Below are positions 1 to 7,287 of a DNA stretch of 38,677 nucleotides, one piece after another. Origin of the DNA: an uncultured Pseudomonadales bacterium (GTDB lineage: Bacteria > Pseudomonadota > Gammaproteobacteria > Pseudomonadales > Azotimanducaceae); the NCBI GenBank assembly GCA_947258825.1, contig CAMYJX010000072.1, positions 1 to 38,677 on the forward strand. The letters are read 5' to 3'. Every line of letters begins with the position of its first letter. Position 1 is the first letter of the stretch. The notes under the pieces are model-generated. The model saw only the letters and a program-made list of their open reading frames with translations, made no database searches and was not told the DNA's origin. The position numbers and the translations under genes were made by a program.

Positions 1-31
1 CCGCGGGTTGATAGATGTCGAAGACCGCCAT
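1..31 (-). CDS. 5' end of an unidentified leftward gene (partial)
   Basis: An ATG on the minus strand at 31-29 opens a frame MAVFDIYQPA that leaves the window after ten codons. A purine-rich GGGGGAAG stretch sits just upstream as a ribosome-binding site. It is divergent from the phosphotransferase at 183. Ten residues are too few to name a family, so only the start is claimed. Confidence 0.4.
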   Translation of the reverse strand, partial: MAVFDIYQPA

Positions 32-125
32 GCTTCCCCCTTTTGCGCGCGCAGTGATTCGTTACCATGGGCAACCGGGATAGACTAGCACCGTGATTCA
101 GACGAACCAACCGGGCCGCGTCCGG

Positions 126-161
126 CCGGGCCTCGCCAGGCCGGGCCTCGCCAGGCCGGGG
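126..161. repeat. 15-bp tandem repeat, about 2.4 copies
   Basis: The unit CCGGGCCTCGCCAGG occurs at 126-140 and 141-155, followed by a partial third copy. It lies in the divergent intergenic region, just upstream of the ribosome-binding site of the phosphotransferase gene, so it could lie in that gene's leader. No function is evident. A second 15-bp tandem duplication lies at 2461-2490. Confidence 0.8.
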
Positions 162-182
162 CGATCATAAGGATCCAGATTC

Positions 183-1253
183 GTGCCACGGGTACTCACC
201 GCAGAGCAGATCACGCCGGAATGGTTGACGGAGCAGCTGCGCCAGGCCGGTCATCCCAGCGTCACCGTCGAGAGTTTCGACGCGGGCGACGTGGGTACCG
301 GCCAGACCGGTCGCTGCGTTCGCTATGCGCTTCGGCTCGGTGGCCGTCGCGACGGAGCGCCCGACACCCTCATCGGCAAATTCAGCTCCCTCGACCCTAC
401 CAGCAAGGCCACCAGTCGGGAGATGAAGACTTATCGCACCGAAGTCACCTTCTACCAGCAGATCGCCCCCCGGATCGCCATGCGTGCGCCGAAATGTTAC
501 TACGCGGCCATCGACGAGGACGACGTGGAGCACGCCATCCTCATGGAGGATCTCGCGCCCGCCCGTCAGGGTGATCAGATCGGCGGCTGTAGCCCCGAGA
601 TCGCGCATCAGGCAGTCATGGAGCTGGTGGGCCTGGCGGCCCCTACCTGGCAGGACGACAGCTGGACCGAGGCGCTCGGCCGGGTTCAGGACGGCCCCTT
701 CGCGGACATGCGGGGCCTCTACAACCGCACCATGCCCGGCTTCGTGGATCTTTACGCCGCGCGCATGGATCCCGAGCACATCCGCTTCATTCAGGCTATC
801 GGTGCCGCTGAGCAGTGTCCCCTCTACGAGTTCCACGGTGAGCACTTCGCGCTGGAGCACTACGACTTCCGGCTCGACAATGTTCTCATCGATGAGCGCA
901 GCAGCCCGCCGACCATCACCACCGTGGACTGGCAGAGCGTGCGGGTCGGCAAACCCCTGCAGGACGTCGCGTTCTTCATCGGCTCCGCGCTGGCGCCGGA
1001 CGTGCGGCGCAGCGTGGAGCTGGGAATTCTGCGGGACTACCACCGCGGGCTGCTGGAAGGCGGGGTCGCCGGCTACGACTGGGACGCCTGCCTGCAGGAT
1101 TACCGCAAGGGCATCTTCGCAGGTTTCGGGATCAGCGTGATCTCCCCGGTGCTCGTGGTCCGCACCGAGCGTGGCGATCAGATGTTCATGGCCATGGCCA
1201 GCCGCTATGCGCAGATGGCGCTGGACTGGGACGCGGCGGAATTTCTGAATTGA
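183..1253 (+). CDS. APH/ecdysteroid-kinase-like phosphotransferase family protein
   Basis: A 356-residue soluble protein with the kinase fold of the aminoglycoside phosphotransferase superfamily. The Brenner-like catalytic loop reads HYDFRLDN at about residues 228-235, with the catalytic Asp and metal-binding Asn in place. The second metal motif VDWQ follows about 20 residues later. The first part carries the nucleotide-binding lobe (around LIGKFSS and the MED hinge). Start chosen: GTG at 183, with AAGGA about 10 bases upstream; no better ATG precedes the conserved N-terminus. Members of this branch are often found near acyl-CoA dehydrogenases and probably phosphorylate small hydroxylated lipids or steroids, but the substrate cannot be read from sequence. 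The short interval to the convergent GFA gene shows no clear terminator. Confidence 0.8.
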   Translation: MPRVLTAEQITPEWLTEQLRQAGHPSVTVESFDAGDVGTGQTGRCVRYALRLGGRRDGAPDTLIGKFSSLDPTSKATSREMKTYRTEVTFYQQIAPRIAMRAPKCYYAAIDEDDVEHAILMEDLAPARQGDQIGGCSPEIAHQAVMELVGLAAPTWQDDSWTEALGRVQDGPFADMRGLYNRTMPGFVDLYAARMDPEHIRFIQAIGAAEQCPLYEFHGEHFALEHYDFRLDNVLIDERSSPPTITTVDWQSVRVGKPLQDVAFFIGSALAPDVRRSVELGILRDYHRGLLEGGVAGYDWDACLQDYRKGIFAGFGISVISPVLVVRTERGDQMFMAMASRYAQMALDWDAAEFLN

Positions 1254-1365
1254 GCCCCGCAATGCCAGACGTAGAGACATCAGCACAGCGGTTTAGACAA
1301 TGTGTTGCGTCCACTGATTGGATCCAGACCCAATCCCGAACGCGCCAGCCACGCCGCGGACTGCT

Positions 1366-1755
1366 TCAGCTGCTCGAAGTAATTGAGCCTACGTTGTCTT
1401 CCCAGTTCCTGCCGTCGAATGGCTTGATATCCAAGAAGTCGAATCCGACATCCAGGCACCTTGCATTTACGTCGTAGCTTCCCGGGTGGGAGCGGGGCCT
1501 GCTGAAGGGATGAATGCCACAGGTCTTGCAGAATCGGTGCTCCGCCGTCTGGGTGTTGAAACGATAGGCGGAAAGGTTTTCCTCGCCTTGCAGAAGGAGG
1601 AAGTCATCGCTAGCCGTTATCAGGTTGATGAACCCTTTCTTTGCACAGATCGAGCAATTGCACTCGAATGCCTCGGGCATATGGATTTGAACCCTGAAGC
1701 GAACGCTGCCGCAATGACAGCCTCCCTCGTACCAGGCTCCCTGTGAATGCGTCAT
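1366..1755 (-). CDS. GFA/CENP-V-family zinc protein
   Basis: A 129-residue protein of the GFA family (named for glutathione-dependent formaldehyde-activating enzyme). The zinc cysteines are visible in order: CHC at residues 13-15, CxxC at 34-37 (NCSIC) and CxxC at 76-79 (FCKTCGIHPF), the last being the typical family signature. Length is normal for a single GFA domain. Start chosen: ATG at 1755 (MTHSQGAWYEGG), because family members begin shortly before CHCG; the longer reading from 1800 would overlap the upstream gene. It begins five bases after the stop of the VOC gene, so the two are probably co-transcribed. Many GFA proteins have unknown substrates, so a role in aldehyde or thiol-adduct handling is inference only. 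Confidence 0.85.
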   Translation of the reverse strand: MTHSQGAWYEGGCHCGSVRFRVQIHMPEAFECNCSICAKKGFINLITASDDFLLLQGEENLSAYRFNTQTAEHRFCKTCGIHPFSRPRSHPGSYDVNARCLDVGFDFLDIKPFDGRNWEDNVGSITSSS

Positions 1756-1760
1756 GGTTT

Positions 1761-2273
1761 CTATCCGTTTGAAGATCCCGTGGACGTCACAGGCGGCCAC
1801 CGGTCGAGGTACACCTGCAACAGCTCGATCAGGGAGCCGTCGGGATCGACGCAGGTGGCGACGTCCGCCATGCGCTGGTGACAGGGCTGTGGTGGGGAGA
1901 GAAACTCTACCCCCTGGCCTTTCAGATGGTCGTAGTCCGACATTAGATCCTGTGAAATCAAACAGAGGCGGACCAGGCCGCGGTCCTTGTTCTGTAGGGG
2001 CTCGCGCTGTTCCACTTCTGCGAGTTCTGTCAGGTCGATTTTGGGGAAACCGCTGTCGAGCTGCATGATGCAGGCGCGCCCTTGGGTGCCCGCTGGCACG
2101 CCGAGTGCCGAGGCCGCGTCAGCAGGGAAGGTGTTGTGGTGCTCGGACGTCAGATTCAGGTAGGGAATGCCGGAAATGAAGGGCTCGAAGCCGAGCTTCT
2201 GATAGAAGCGGACCGAAGCATCAAGATCCTGGACGTTGATGTTTATGTGGCCCCATCCGAAACGCTGGCTCAT
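1761..2273 (-). CDS. VOC-family (glyoxalase-like) protein
   Basis: A 170-residue protein with the vicinal oxygen chelate fold. The first beta-alpha-beta module opens with WGHININVQDLDASVRFYQ and the second ends with DPDGSLIELLQVY, where the Glu is the usual metal ligand. His14 (in WGHINI) and Glu near the C-terminus are plausible metal-binding positions. Start chosen: ATG at 2273 (MSQRFGWGH), where the fold begins; an ATG at 2366 would add 31 unconserved residues. It lies directly upstream of the GFA gene on the same strand. The pairing suggests detoxification of a small aldehyde or electrophile. VOC proteins include glyoxalases, dioxygenases and resistance proteins, so the reaction is not determined. 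Confidence 0.82.
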   Translation of the reverse strand: MSQRFGWGHININVQDLDASVRFYQKLGFEPFISGIPYLNLTSEHHNTFPADAASALGVPAGTQGRACIMQLDSGFPKIDLTELAEVEQREPLQNKDRGLVRLCLISQDLMSDYDHLKGQGVEFLSPPQPCHQRMADVATCVDPDGSLIELLQVYLDRWPPVTSTGSSNG

Positions 2274-2611
2274 GACTTCACCCGGGAGTAAATCCGAACG
2301 GTACACCCCCCACAGGCGAATGTCGCTCGTAGAACTACCGTCAGCTTCCCGCTGGCCCGTGTCCATCAGATGCAGCTACGCGTCATCGACGGCGTCACCT
2401 CCCGCATCTGCGGCGACTTTACGACTTACGCGCTGTCATACGCGCGCACCTTCTCACCCGCACAGGGTGGTGCCGCACAGGGTGGTGCCGCTCGTTAACC
2501 TTTAACTTTTCGATGTCAGGCGACAATCGGCCACATCAGGCGTACGTTGAAGTTTCAGTCGTCGAGACACGCATGCAGCTCCGATGAGAGAGACCCCGAG
2601 AGAATGCTTCC
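2274..2611. other. Divergent intergenic region with a possible gene remnant
   Basis: This 338-base stretch separates the leftward VOC gene from the rightward gene at 2612 and should hold both promoters. A rightward frame is open from 2292 to a TAA at 2496-2498. From its ATG at 2370 it would encode 42 residues ending in a duplicated AQGGA. No ribosome-binding site precedes that ATG and the peptide is not recognised, so it may be a gene remnant or chance. Confidence 0.4.
2461..2490. repeat. 15-bp perfect tandem duplication
   Basis: CACAGGGTGGTGCCG occurs twice in direct succession. The unit length keeps the short open frame around it intact, duplicating a Gly-Gly-Ala-rich pentapeptide if that frame is read. 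No function is evident. Confidence 0.8.
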
Positions 2612-3202
2612 GTGGGTAAGGTAGATGAAATTCGCGAGCGGCTGCGCCGGGTCGAGCAGGAACTGGCGGCCGAGCTGGAGCGGATCGTCGAGCAGAACCA
2701 TAGTCGCTTTCGCTACACCATACGCGCCGGACAGGTTCGTTTCGAAACGGGCGTCAGGTCCCTGCACCGTGGCCAGCGCAAAGGCCTGTTCGCCTACGTA
2801 CGTAACGCGCCGATTGCTTACGTGCTGACCGCGCCGTTTACCTACGGTCTGTTCCTGCCGCTGCTGGCAATGGATGTCGCGGTAAACGTATTCCAGCAGA
2901 TCTGCTTCCGCAACTACGGCATCAACATCGCCCGGCGCCGCGACTACCTCGCGTTCGATCGGCAGCTGCTCGGGTATCTGAACGCGATCGAGAAGCTCAA
3001 CTGCGTCTACTGCAGCTATGCAAACGGGCTGATCTCATTCGCCCGTGAAGTCGCGGCGCGCACCGAGCAGTTCTGGTGCCCGATCAAGCATGCCCGGCGC
3101 ACGCGGGACGAGCATGGCCGGATGGAAGAATTCTTCAACTACGGTGATGTTACGACCTACGGTACGGACCTTCTGAAGATACGCGCCAAGCTCCTCGATT
3201 AA
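2612..3202 (+). CDS. Conserved membrane-associated protein of unknown function with CxxC
   Basis: A 196-residue protein that looks like a conserved family but that I cannot assign a function. Seen in order: a charged, coiled-coil-like N-terminus (residues 1-35), a hydrophobic segment at about 68-95 (APIAYVLTAPFTYGLFLP and on) that could be one membrane helix or a re-entrant hairpin, then a cysteine-rich part with CVYC followed by YANGLISFAREVAARTEQFW and CPIKHA. Three closely spaced Cys plus His could bind a metal or a redox cofactor. Start chosen: GTG at 2612 after GAGAGA; no in-frame ATG fits better. It stands alone, convergent with the PLD pseudogene. Calling it metal-binding is inference; it could equally be structural. 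Confidence 0.7.
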   Translation: MGKVDEIRERLRRVEQELAAELERIVEQNHSRFRYTIRAGQVRFETGVRSLHRGQRKGLFAYVRNAPIAYVLTAPFTYGLFLPLLAMDVAVNVFQQICFRNYGINIARRRDYLAFDRQLLGYLNAIEKLNCVYCSYANGLISFAREVAARTEQFWCPIKHARRTRDEHGRMEEFFNYGDVTTYGTDLLKIRAKLLD

Positions 3203-3269
3203 GCGGCCGAACGGCGCAGCTCGATCACGAATGCGCGACGGCCCAGGCGAACTCTTGGACGCTCCCGGT

Positions 3270-4758
3270 CTAGAGCTGGCTCTCCGGGAGTATTCTCGAA
3301 ACAAAAGCCTTGAAGCGCCGCCATCTTCCGGACTGCGGTTCGGAGGTCTCGACGATCTCCTGCCCGTCGATCACGGCCGTCCAGCGTAGATTGCCATTCT
3401 CGTTCTCGACCACTCGGTAGGCCCGCTCAGGAATGACCTCCATGAATGGAACGGCGAGCGATTTTGTTATGTCGGTGGAGTCCACGAGCACGCCCATCTC
3501 GGTGTTGATGTCGATCGATCGCGGATCGAGGTTGAGTGAACCGTTGAACGTGTACTTGCGGTCCATCAGCATCGCCTTCGTGTGCAGCGTCATCGACTCG
3601 ATGGGTGGACGGTCGTCGTCACGGTTCCCTGTAAACGCGTCGACCCGCAGTTCGTACAGTTCAACGCCCGCTTTTATGAGTCGATGACGATAGCGGGAGT
3701 AGGCGCCATGTACGGCGACATGGTTTGTCGAAGCAAGGGAATTCGTGAGCACGATGACCCTGACCCCGCGCTCGGTCAGTCTGCGCCAAAACTCGACACC
3801 GTTCGGGCCCGGTATGAAATATGGTGTCACGACGATGACTTCGGATTCGGCGCCAGCCACCTCGGCCATCCGTGTGACCAGCAGCTGCTGTTCCACTGAA
3901 ACATCGTTCAGCAGCTTGTCCGGCTGGTCGCTGATCATCTCTCCCTCCGCGGCAAACAAGGTAGTGCGGTCTGTAAGGAGGTCCTGCACCAGTTCCGATC
4001 CGATCGCTTGTCCGTAGATCGTCCGTATCGCTTCGCCGAACTCGTCAGCGGCTTCGGCCCTCGCCGTCTCGAGATCCCGCTCAGGTTGTGCCGGCTCAAA
4101 GGCCTCCATCGGCATCCCGAAAATCGCCGCCTGGCTTCAAGTCGAAATACTCTTCGGCAATGTTACGCCCACCGACGACGCCGATCTTGTTGTCGACCGT
4201 GAAGGACTTGTTGTGCATGCGGCGGTTGGCACGATCGAAGTCCCCCACGTAGTTGAGCCATCTGTTGCCACCGCGGCCGAGCGGGTTGAACAACCGCATC
4301 TCAACATTGGGATGCTGATCGAGGAGCAGGAACACCTCATCGCGGACCGAGGTAAACACGTCGTCGAGCAGAAAGCGCACCCGCGCCCCTCGATCGGCGG
4401 CTTCGAGCAGCTTCATTATGAAGATCAGACCCGCTGCATCGTTCTTCATCAGAAAGTACTGGGCATCGATGGTGCGCTCGGCACCATCGATCAGTGCCAG
4501 CCTCGCGCCCAAAGCGTCCATGCCGCCGATGAGCGGGGAGAAGCCCGACATGCTGGGATGGGTGTCCTGCCACTCGGCGACCGCGCGCCCCAAACGTGTG
4601 TCGTCGGTATTCGTGTCGACGTAGCTGAACGTGCGGGGATAATCGACCGACCCGGTGGTGCAGGCAGCCAGAAAAGCCACCAATAGCACGCACCATCGCG
4701 CCCGTCGGGGCGATGCAGGATTCGCGACCGGGAGGCGTCTCACGTTGGGCATTGCCAT
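3270..4758 (-). pseudogene. Phospholipase D/cardiolipin synthase-like lipoprotein, broken by internal deletion
   Basis: Two overlapping leftward frames (4758-4096 and 4115-3270) together make one PLD-superfamily protein. The first half has a lipoprotein signal (LLVAFLAAC) and the first HKD motif (MHNKSFTVDNKIGVVGGRN). The second half has the second HKD motif (LHTKAMLMDRKYTFNGS). This is the layout of YmdC/ClsC-like enzymes, which transfer phosphatidyl groups. At about 4105-4120 the reading jumps from GGDFRDAD directly to PMEAFEP in another frame. Family members carry roughly 25-30 residues there (a DxDxLxxGPV..VSxxFDxYW stretch), so the lesion is a deletion plus frameshift, not a simple sequencing slip. 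The product would stop after the first HKD motif and should be inactive. Start: ATG at 4758, or the second ATG at 4752. The palindromic element lies 20 bases upstream of the start. Confidence 0.82.
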
Positions 4759-4778
4759 AGTATACAGTCAGAAGAAGG

Positions 4779-5045
4779 CGCCGCTGCCCGATAGACGGAC
4801 GATTGCCTTGTGAGGTCTGCTCTCCAGACACTGCGGATAACGGGATCATGCTGGCGATGTGGCGACGCCGAGTGAGGTGAATTGACCCGGGCGGGGTAAC
4901 CCGCCTGGGGCAACCCGCCTGGGGCAACTTCACCGATCAAGGGAAACGCGGAGCGTCGTCGCCAGGGCAGCGTGATCCCGTTATCCGCAGGGGCAGTAGA
5001 GATCAACTCGTTCCGAGGCAATCGTCCGTCTATCGGGCAGCGGCG
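4779..5045. mobile_element. 267-bp palindromic MITE-like element with 30-bp terminal inverted repeats
   Basis: Positions 4779-4808 are the exact reverse complement of 5016-5045 (30 of 30 bases, starting CGCCGCTGCCCGATAGACGG). A second nested pair is perfect over 18 bases: 4831-4848 (CTGCGGATAACGGGATCA) with 4973-4990. A third short pair is TGGCGACG at 4860-4867 with 4957-4964. The arms between these pairs are diverged and the centre is GC-rich with a 14-bp tandem repeat. No transposase is encoded. I see no target-site duplication. The layout resembles a non-autonomous miniature element or a composite REP-like repeat, and its right end supplies the last codons of the HAD gene. Transcripts would fold into a long hairpin. 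Confidence 0.8.
4898..4925. repeat. 14-bp tandem duplication in the centre of the palindromic element
   Basis: AACCCGCCTGGGGC occurs at 4898-4911 and again at 4912-4925, just left of the centre of the inverted-repeat element. It may be the loop region of the folded element. Confidence 0.75.
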
Positions 5046-5667
5046 AGCGTCGATCAGCCGGTGGCCAGATGGTATGCATGCCCACCTCATTGGCGCCGTG
5101 TATGTCGTCGACCAGGTGGTCCCCCACATGGATGGTCTCTGTAGCGCTGGCATTCGCGTGTTTAAGGGCGGCGTGAAAAATGTCCGGAGCCGGTTTGCCG
5201 ACGCCCACCGATGCCGCCGAGTAGCCGAAAGAGAAGTAGCGGTCCAGGTTCAGCTTGCCGATGTCGGCGTTGCCGTTGGTCAGCGCTCCCAGGGTGAAAT
5301 CCCGCGCCAGCTCGGCCAGCGCCTCCAGAGCCCCGGCGAAGTATTCCACCTCATGCCGTGCATCCAGGAACACGGCGAAAGCGTCTGCCGCATGCTTTCT
5401 GGCTTCACGCTCTCCGTAGCCGCTCCGACGGATCGCCTGGTACAGCAGTTCTTCTCTGAGTAGGGACAGGTTGTGGCGCCATTGGGGGTTATCCTGGAGC
5501 AGGGTCGTCCGCAGCTCGATCATGGCCTCCGGCGGGTAGCGGGTCACGACCTCCGGCACTTCTTCCAGCAGCCAGGCGCGCAGGCTGTTTTCTGCTTTGC
5601 GGATCACGCTGTCGACGTCCCACAGGGTGTTGTCCAGGTCGAACGTGATGAGTTTTACGTCAGGCAT
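4981..5667 (-). CDS. HAD-family hydrolase (YigB-like) with a replaced C-terminus
   Basis: A haloacid-dehalogenase-type phosphatase of 228 residues. Motif I is DLDNT at residues 10-14 (nucleophile D10, acid D12), motif II LTNGN at about 129-133, motif III Lys in GVGKPAPD at about 155-162, motif IV HVGDHLVDD at about 180-188. Start: ATG at 5667, overlapping the xerC stop by eight bases, as expected for the xerC-yigB pair, whose E. coli member acts on FMN. The conserved part ends near GMHTIW (about residue 201). The last 20 or so residues are encoded by the inverted-repeat element, and the stop lies inside it. Relatives normally continue 20-30 residues with a different end, so the native C-terminus was probably lost by insertion. 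All catalytic motifs survive, so activity may remain. Confidence 0.85.
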   Translation of the reverse strand: MPDVKLITFDLDNTLWDVDSVIRKAENSLRAWLLEEVPEVVTRYPPEAMIELRTTLLQDNPQWRHNLSLLREELLYQAIRRSGYGEREARKHAADAFAVFLDARHEVEYFAGALEALAELARDFTLGALTNGNADIGKLNLDRYFSFGYSAASVGVGKPAPDIFHAALKHANASATETIHVGDHLVDDIHGANEVGMHTIWPPADRRSPLPDRRTIASERVDLYCPCG

Positions 5668-6592
5668 CGGACTTCTTTGGCCCTGCTGAAGTGCCGCGGA
5701 CGCGACGTGCGCGTGGATGCGCTGCGTCGTACACGCGGGCGAGATGCTGAAAATCCAGGTGCGTGTAGATCTGTGTGGTTGAGATGTCGGAATGGCCGAG
5801 AAGTTCCTGCACGGCACGCAGGTCGCTGGAGGACTCCAGCAGATGGCTGGCAAAGCTGTGTCGCAGCATATGAGGATGCAGCTGATCGCTGCCCAGCTGT
5901 TGCAGGCCAAGCTTCTTCAGGCGCAGCTGCACCGTCCGCGGGCTGATGCGCTGACCTGGCCGCCCGGTAAACAGCGGATCCGGCCCGGCCGGAAGGTTCT
6001 GCTGCTCAGTGGTGGGGCCTATTCTGGCCGTCAGCCAGACGCGGATCGAATCGACGCAGTGGCTGCCCAGAGGCACCTGGCGCGATTTGCCTCCTTTGCC
6101 GCGAACCCGGATGAAGCCGGCTTTCAGGTCGAGATCTTCGAGATTGGCGCCAGCGAGCTCCGATAGGCGCAGCCCGCTGCCATAAAGTAACTCAGCCATG
6201 GCCCGATCCCGCTTTTCGAGTTTTGTCCTGGCTTCGAACTGGAACAGCCGCGAAGCCTGGTCCGTATCCAGGGTCCCCGGAAGGCGGCTGCGGGTTTTCG
6301 GCGCCCGGTTGCCCGTGGTCGGGTCCTCGGCAACCCGTCCCTCGCGCTTCAGAAACCGGAACAGGCTCCGCAGGCTCGACAGTGCCCTCTGGATGCTGCG
6401 GGGTTTCTGCCCGCGCCCATGCAGCCCCGCGATGTGACTCGAAATGTCGTGTCCTCGGACCTCCGGCCAGGGGCGCTGGACGTCTCTGGCAAAACGTTCG
6501 AGATCTCGACGGTACGCGCTGATGGTGTTGGACGAGTAACGGCGTTCGAACTGCAGATAGTCCAGAAATTGCTGCAGATCCGGGTCTGTCAT
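5660..6592 (-). CDS. xerC: Tyrosine recombinase XerC
   Basis: A 310-residue site-specific recombinase that, with XerD, resolves chromosome dimers at dif. The N-terminal SAM-like core-binding domain covers roughly residues 1-90 and the catalytic domain the rest. All catalytic positions are visible: R142 (GSGLRLSEL), the beta-hairpin Lys in RGKGGK (164-169), H241-x-x-R244 (HMLRH), H267 (LLGH) and nucleophile Y276 (QIYTH). Start chosen: ATG at 6592 (MTDPDLQQFL), because a longer reading from 6646 overlaps DUF484 and adds unconserved residues. It begins seven bases after the DUF484 stop and overlaps the HAD start, the usual operon arrangement. Chromosomal context and close neighbours argue for XerC rather than a phage integrase. 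Confidence 0.93.
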   Translation of the reverse strand: MTDPDLQQFLDYLQFERRYSSNTISAYRRDLERFARDVQRPWPEVRGHDISSHIAGLHGRGQKPRSIQRALSSLRSLFRFLKREGRVAEDPTTGNRAPKTRSRLPGTLDTDQASRLFQFEARTKLEKRDRAMAELLYGSGLRLSELAGANLEDLDLKAGFIRVRGKGGKSRQVPLGSHCVDSIRVWLTARIGPTTEQQNLPAGPDPLFTGRPGQRISPRTVQLRLKKLGLQQLGSDQLHPHMLRHSFASHLLESSSDLRAVQELLGHSDISTTQIYTHLDFQHLARVYDAAHPRARRVRGTSAGPKKSDA

Positions 6593-6599
6593 GGTTCTT

Positions 6600-7277
6600 T
6601 CAGAGAGATTCCAGGCGCTGCACGACCCTGGAAAGCACTTCGGCAATGTAGGTAACGAAAAGGCTGTCCATGTCTGGCGTGAACATCTTCGAATCTCTGC
6701 TGCCGATTGCCAGGCATCCGGCCTGATCTTTTAGGTCCAGCGGTGCCAGCACCGCACTGCCATCACCTTCGGGCTGATCGCCGGGAAAAAGCGCGCTCAG
6801 ATCCGCCGCACGCAACGCGGTGCAGATCGGGTAGTTGCCGTGCAGGTGCTGCTCGCTGGGCAGCGTGCCGGTTCCCCCCGTCAAGTGGTCGAGGCTGACC
6901 TGTGTCTTCTCGAGATGACAGCAGACAAAATCCGCATGGAAGTCGGTGAGCACGAAAGTGGCGATTACCTCGTTGAGCTCGTGCCAGCCACTCACGTGGA
7001 GCAGTTCCAACGTCAGCGCCCTGGTCTTCTGGAACAGCGCGTCGTTGTCCTTTGCGGTCTGCATGAGCTCGTTCATGCGCCTGCGCATTGTCATGTTGCG
7101 CTCCCGCAGGATTGCCACCTGCCGCTCGACCAGAGAGATGGCGCTTCCGGATTCGTGAGGCAGATTCAATTCAGAGAGCAGATGAGGGTGCTCTTGAAAA
7201 AAGCCCGGGTGGTTTCGCAGGAAGCGGATAACCTGCTCGTCGGTCGCTGTAGCTTCGTCTTCGCTGATCGTGTTCAT
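6600..7277 (-). CDS. DUF484 family protein (GAF-like)
   Basis: A 225-residue DUF484 protein. The N-terminus has the typical VIRFLRNHPGFFQEHPHLL block (about residues 16-34), followed by a coiled-coil helix (QVAILRERNMTMRRRMNEL, about 53-71) and a GAF-like domain to the end. Function is unknown; the family sits nearly always between dapF and xerC in gammaproteobacteria, and that is the case here, ten bases after dapF. It lacks a signal peptide or membrane helix, so it is cytoplasmic. A regulatory or ligand-sensing role is only suggested by the GAF-like fold. Confidence 0.9.
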   Translation of the reverse strand: MNTISEDEATATDEQVIRFLRNHPGFFQEHPHLLSELNLPHESGSAISLVERQVAILRERNMTMRRRMNELMQTAKDNDALFQKTRALTLELLHVSGWHELNEVIATFVLTDFHADFVCCHLEKTQVSLDHLTGGTGTLPSEQHLHGNYPICTALRAADLSALFPGDQPEGDGSAVLAPLDLKDQAGCLAIGSRDSKMFTPDMDSLFVTYIAEVLSRVVQRLESL

Positions 7278-7287
7278 GGCTTTGAGG

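Noticed and set aside
165..1286. Long leftward open frame opposite the phosphotransferase
   Set aside because: It is a mirror of the high-GC coding strand, its protein has no recognisable motif, and the rightward frame has clear kinase motifs.
4096..4115. Programmed frameshift joining the two PLD frames
   Set aside because: The joined protein would still lack about 25 family residues at the junction, so deletion explains it better; no slippery site is seen.
4973..4990. TTATCCGCA in the palindrome as a DnaA box
   Set aside because: One mismatch to the consensus; it occurs in both arms simply because they are inverted copies.
5660..6592. Phage or integron integrase marking a mobile island
   Set aside because: Length, motifs and the dapF-DUF484-xerC context identify the housekeeping XerC.
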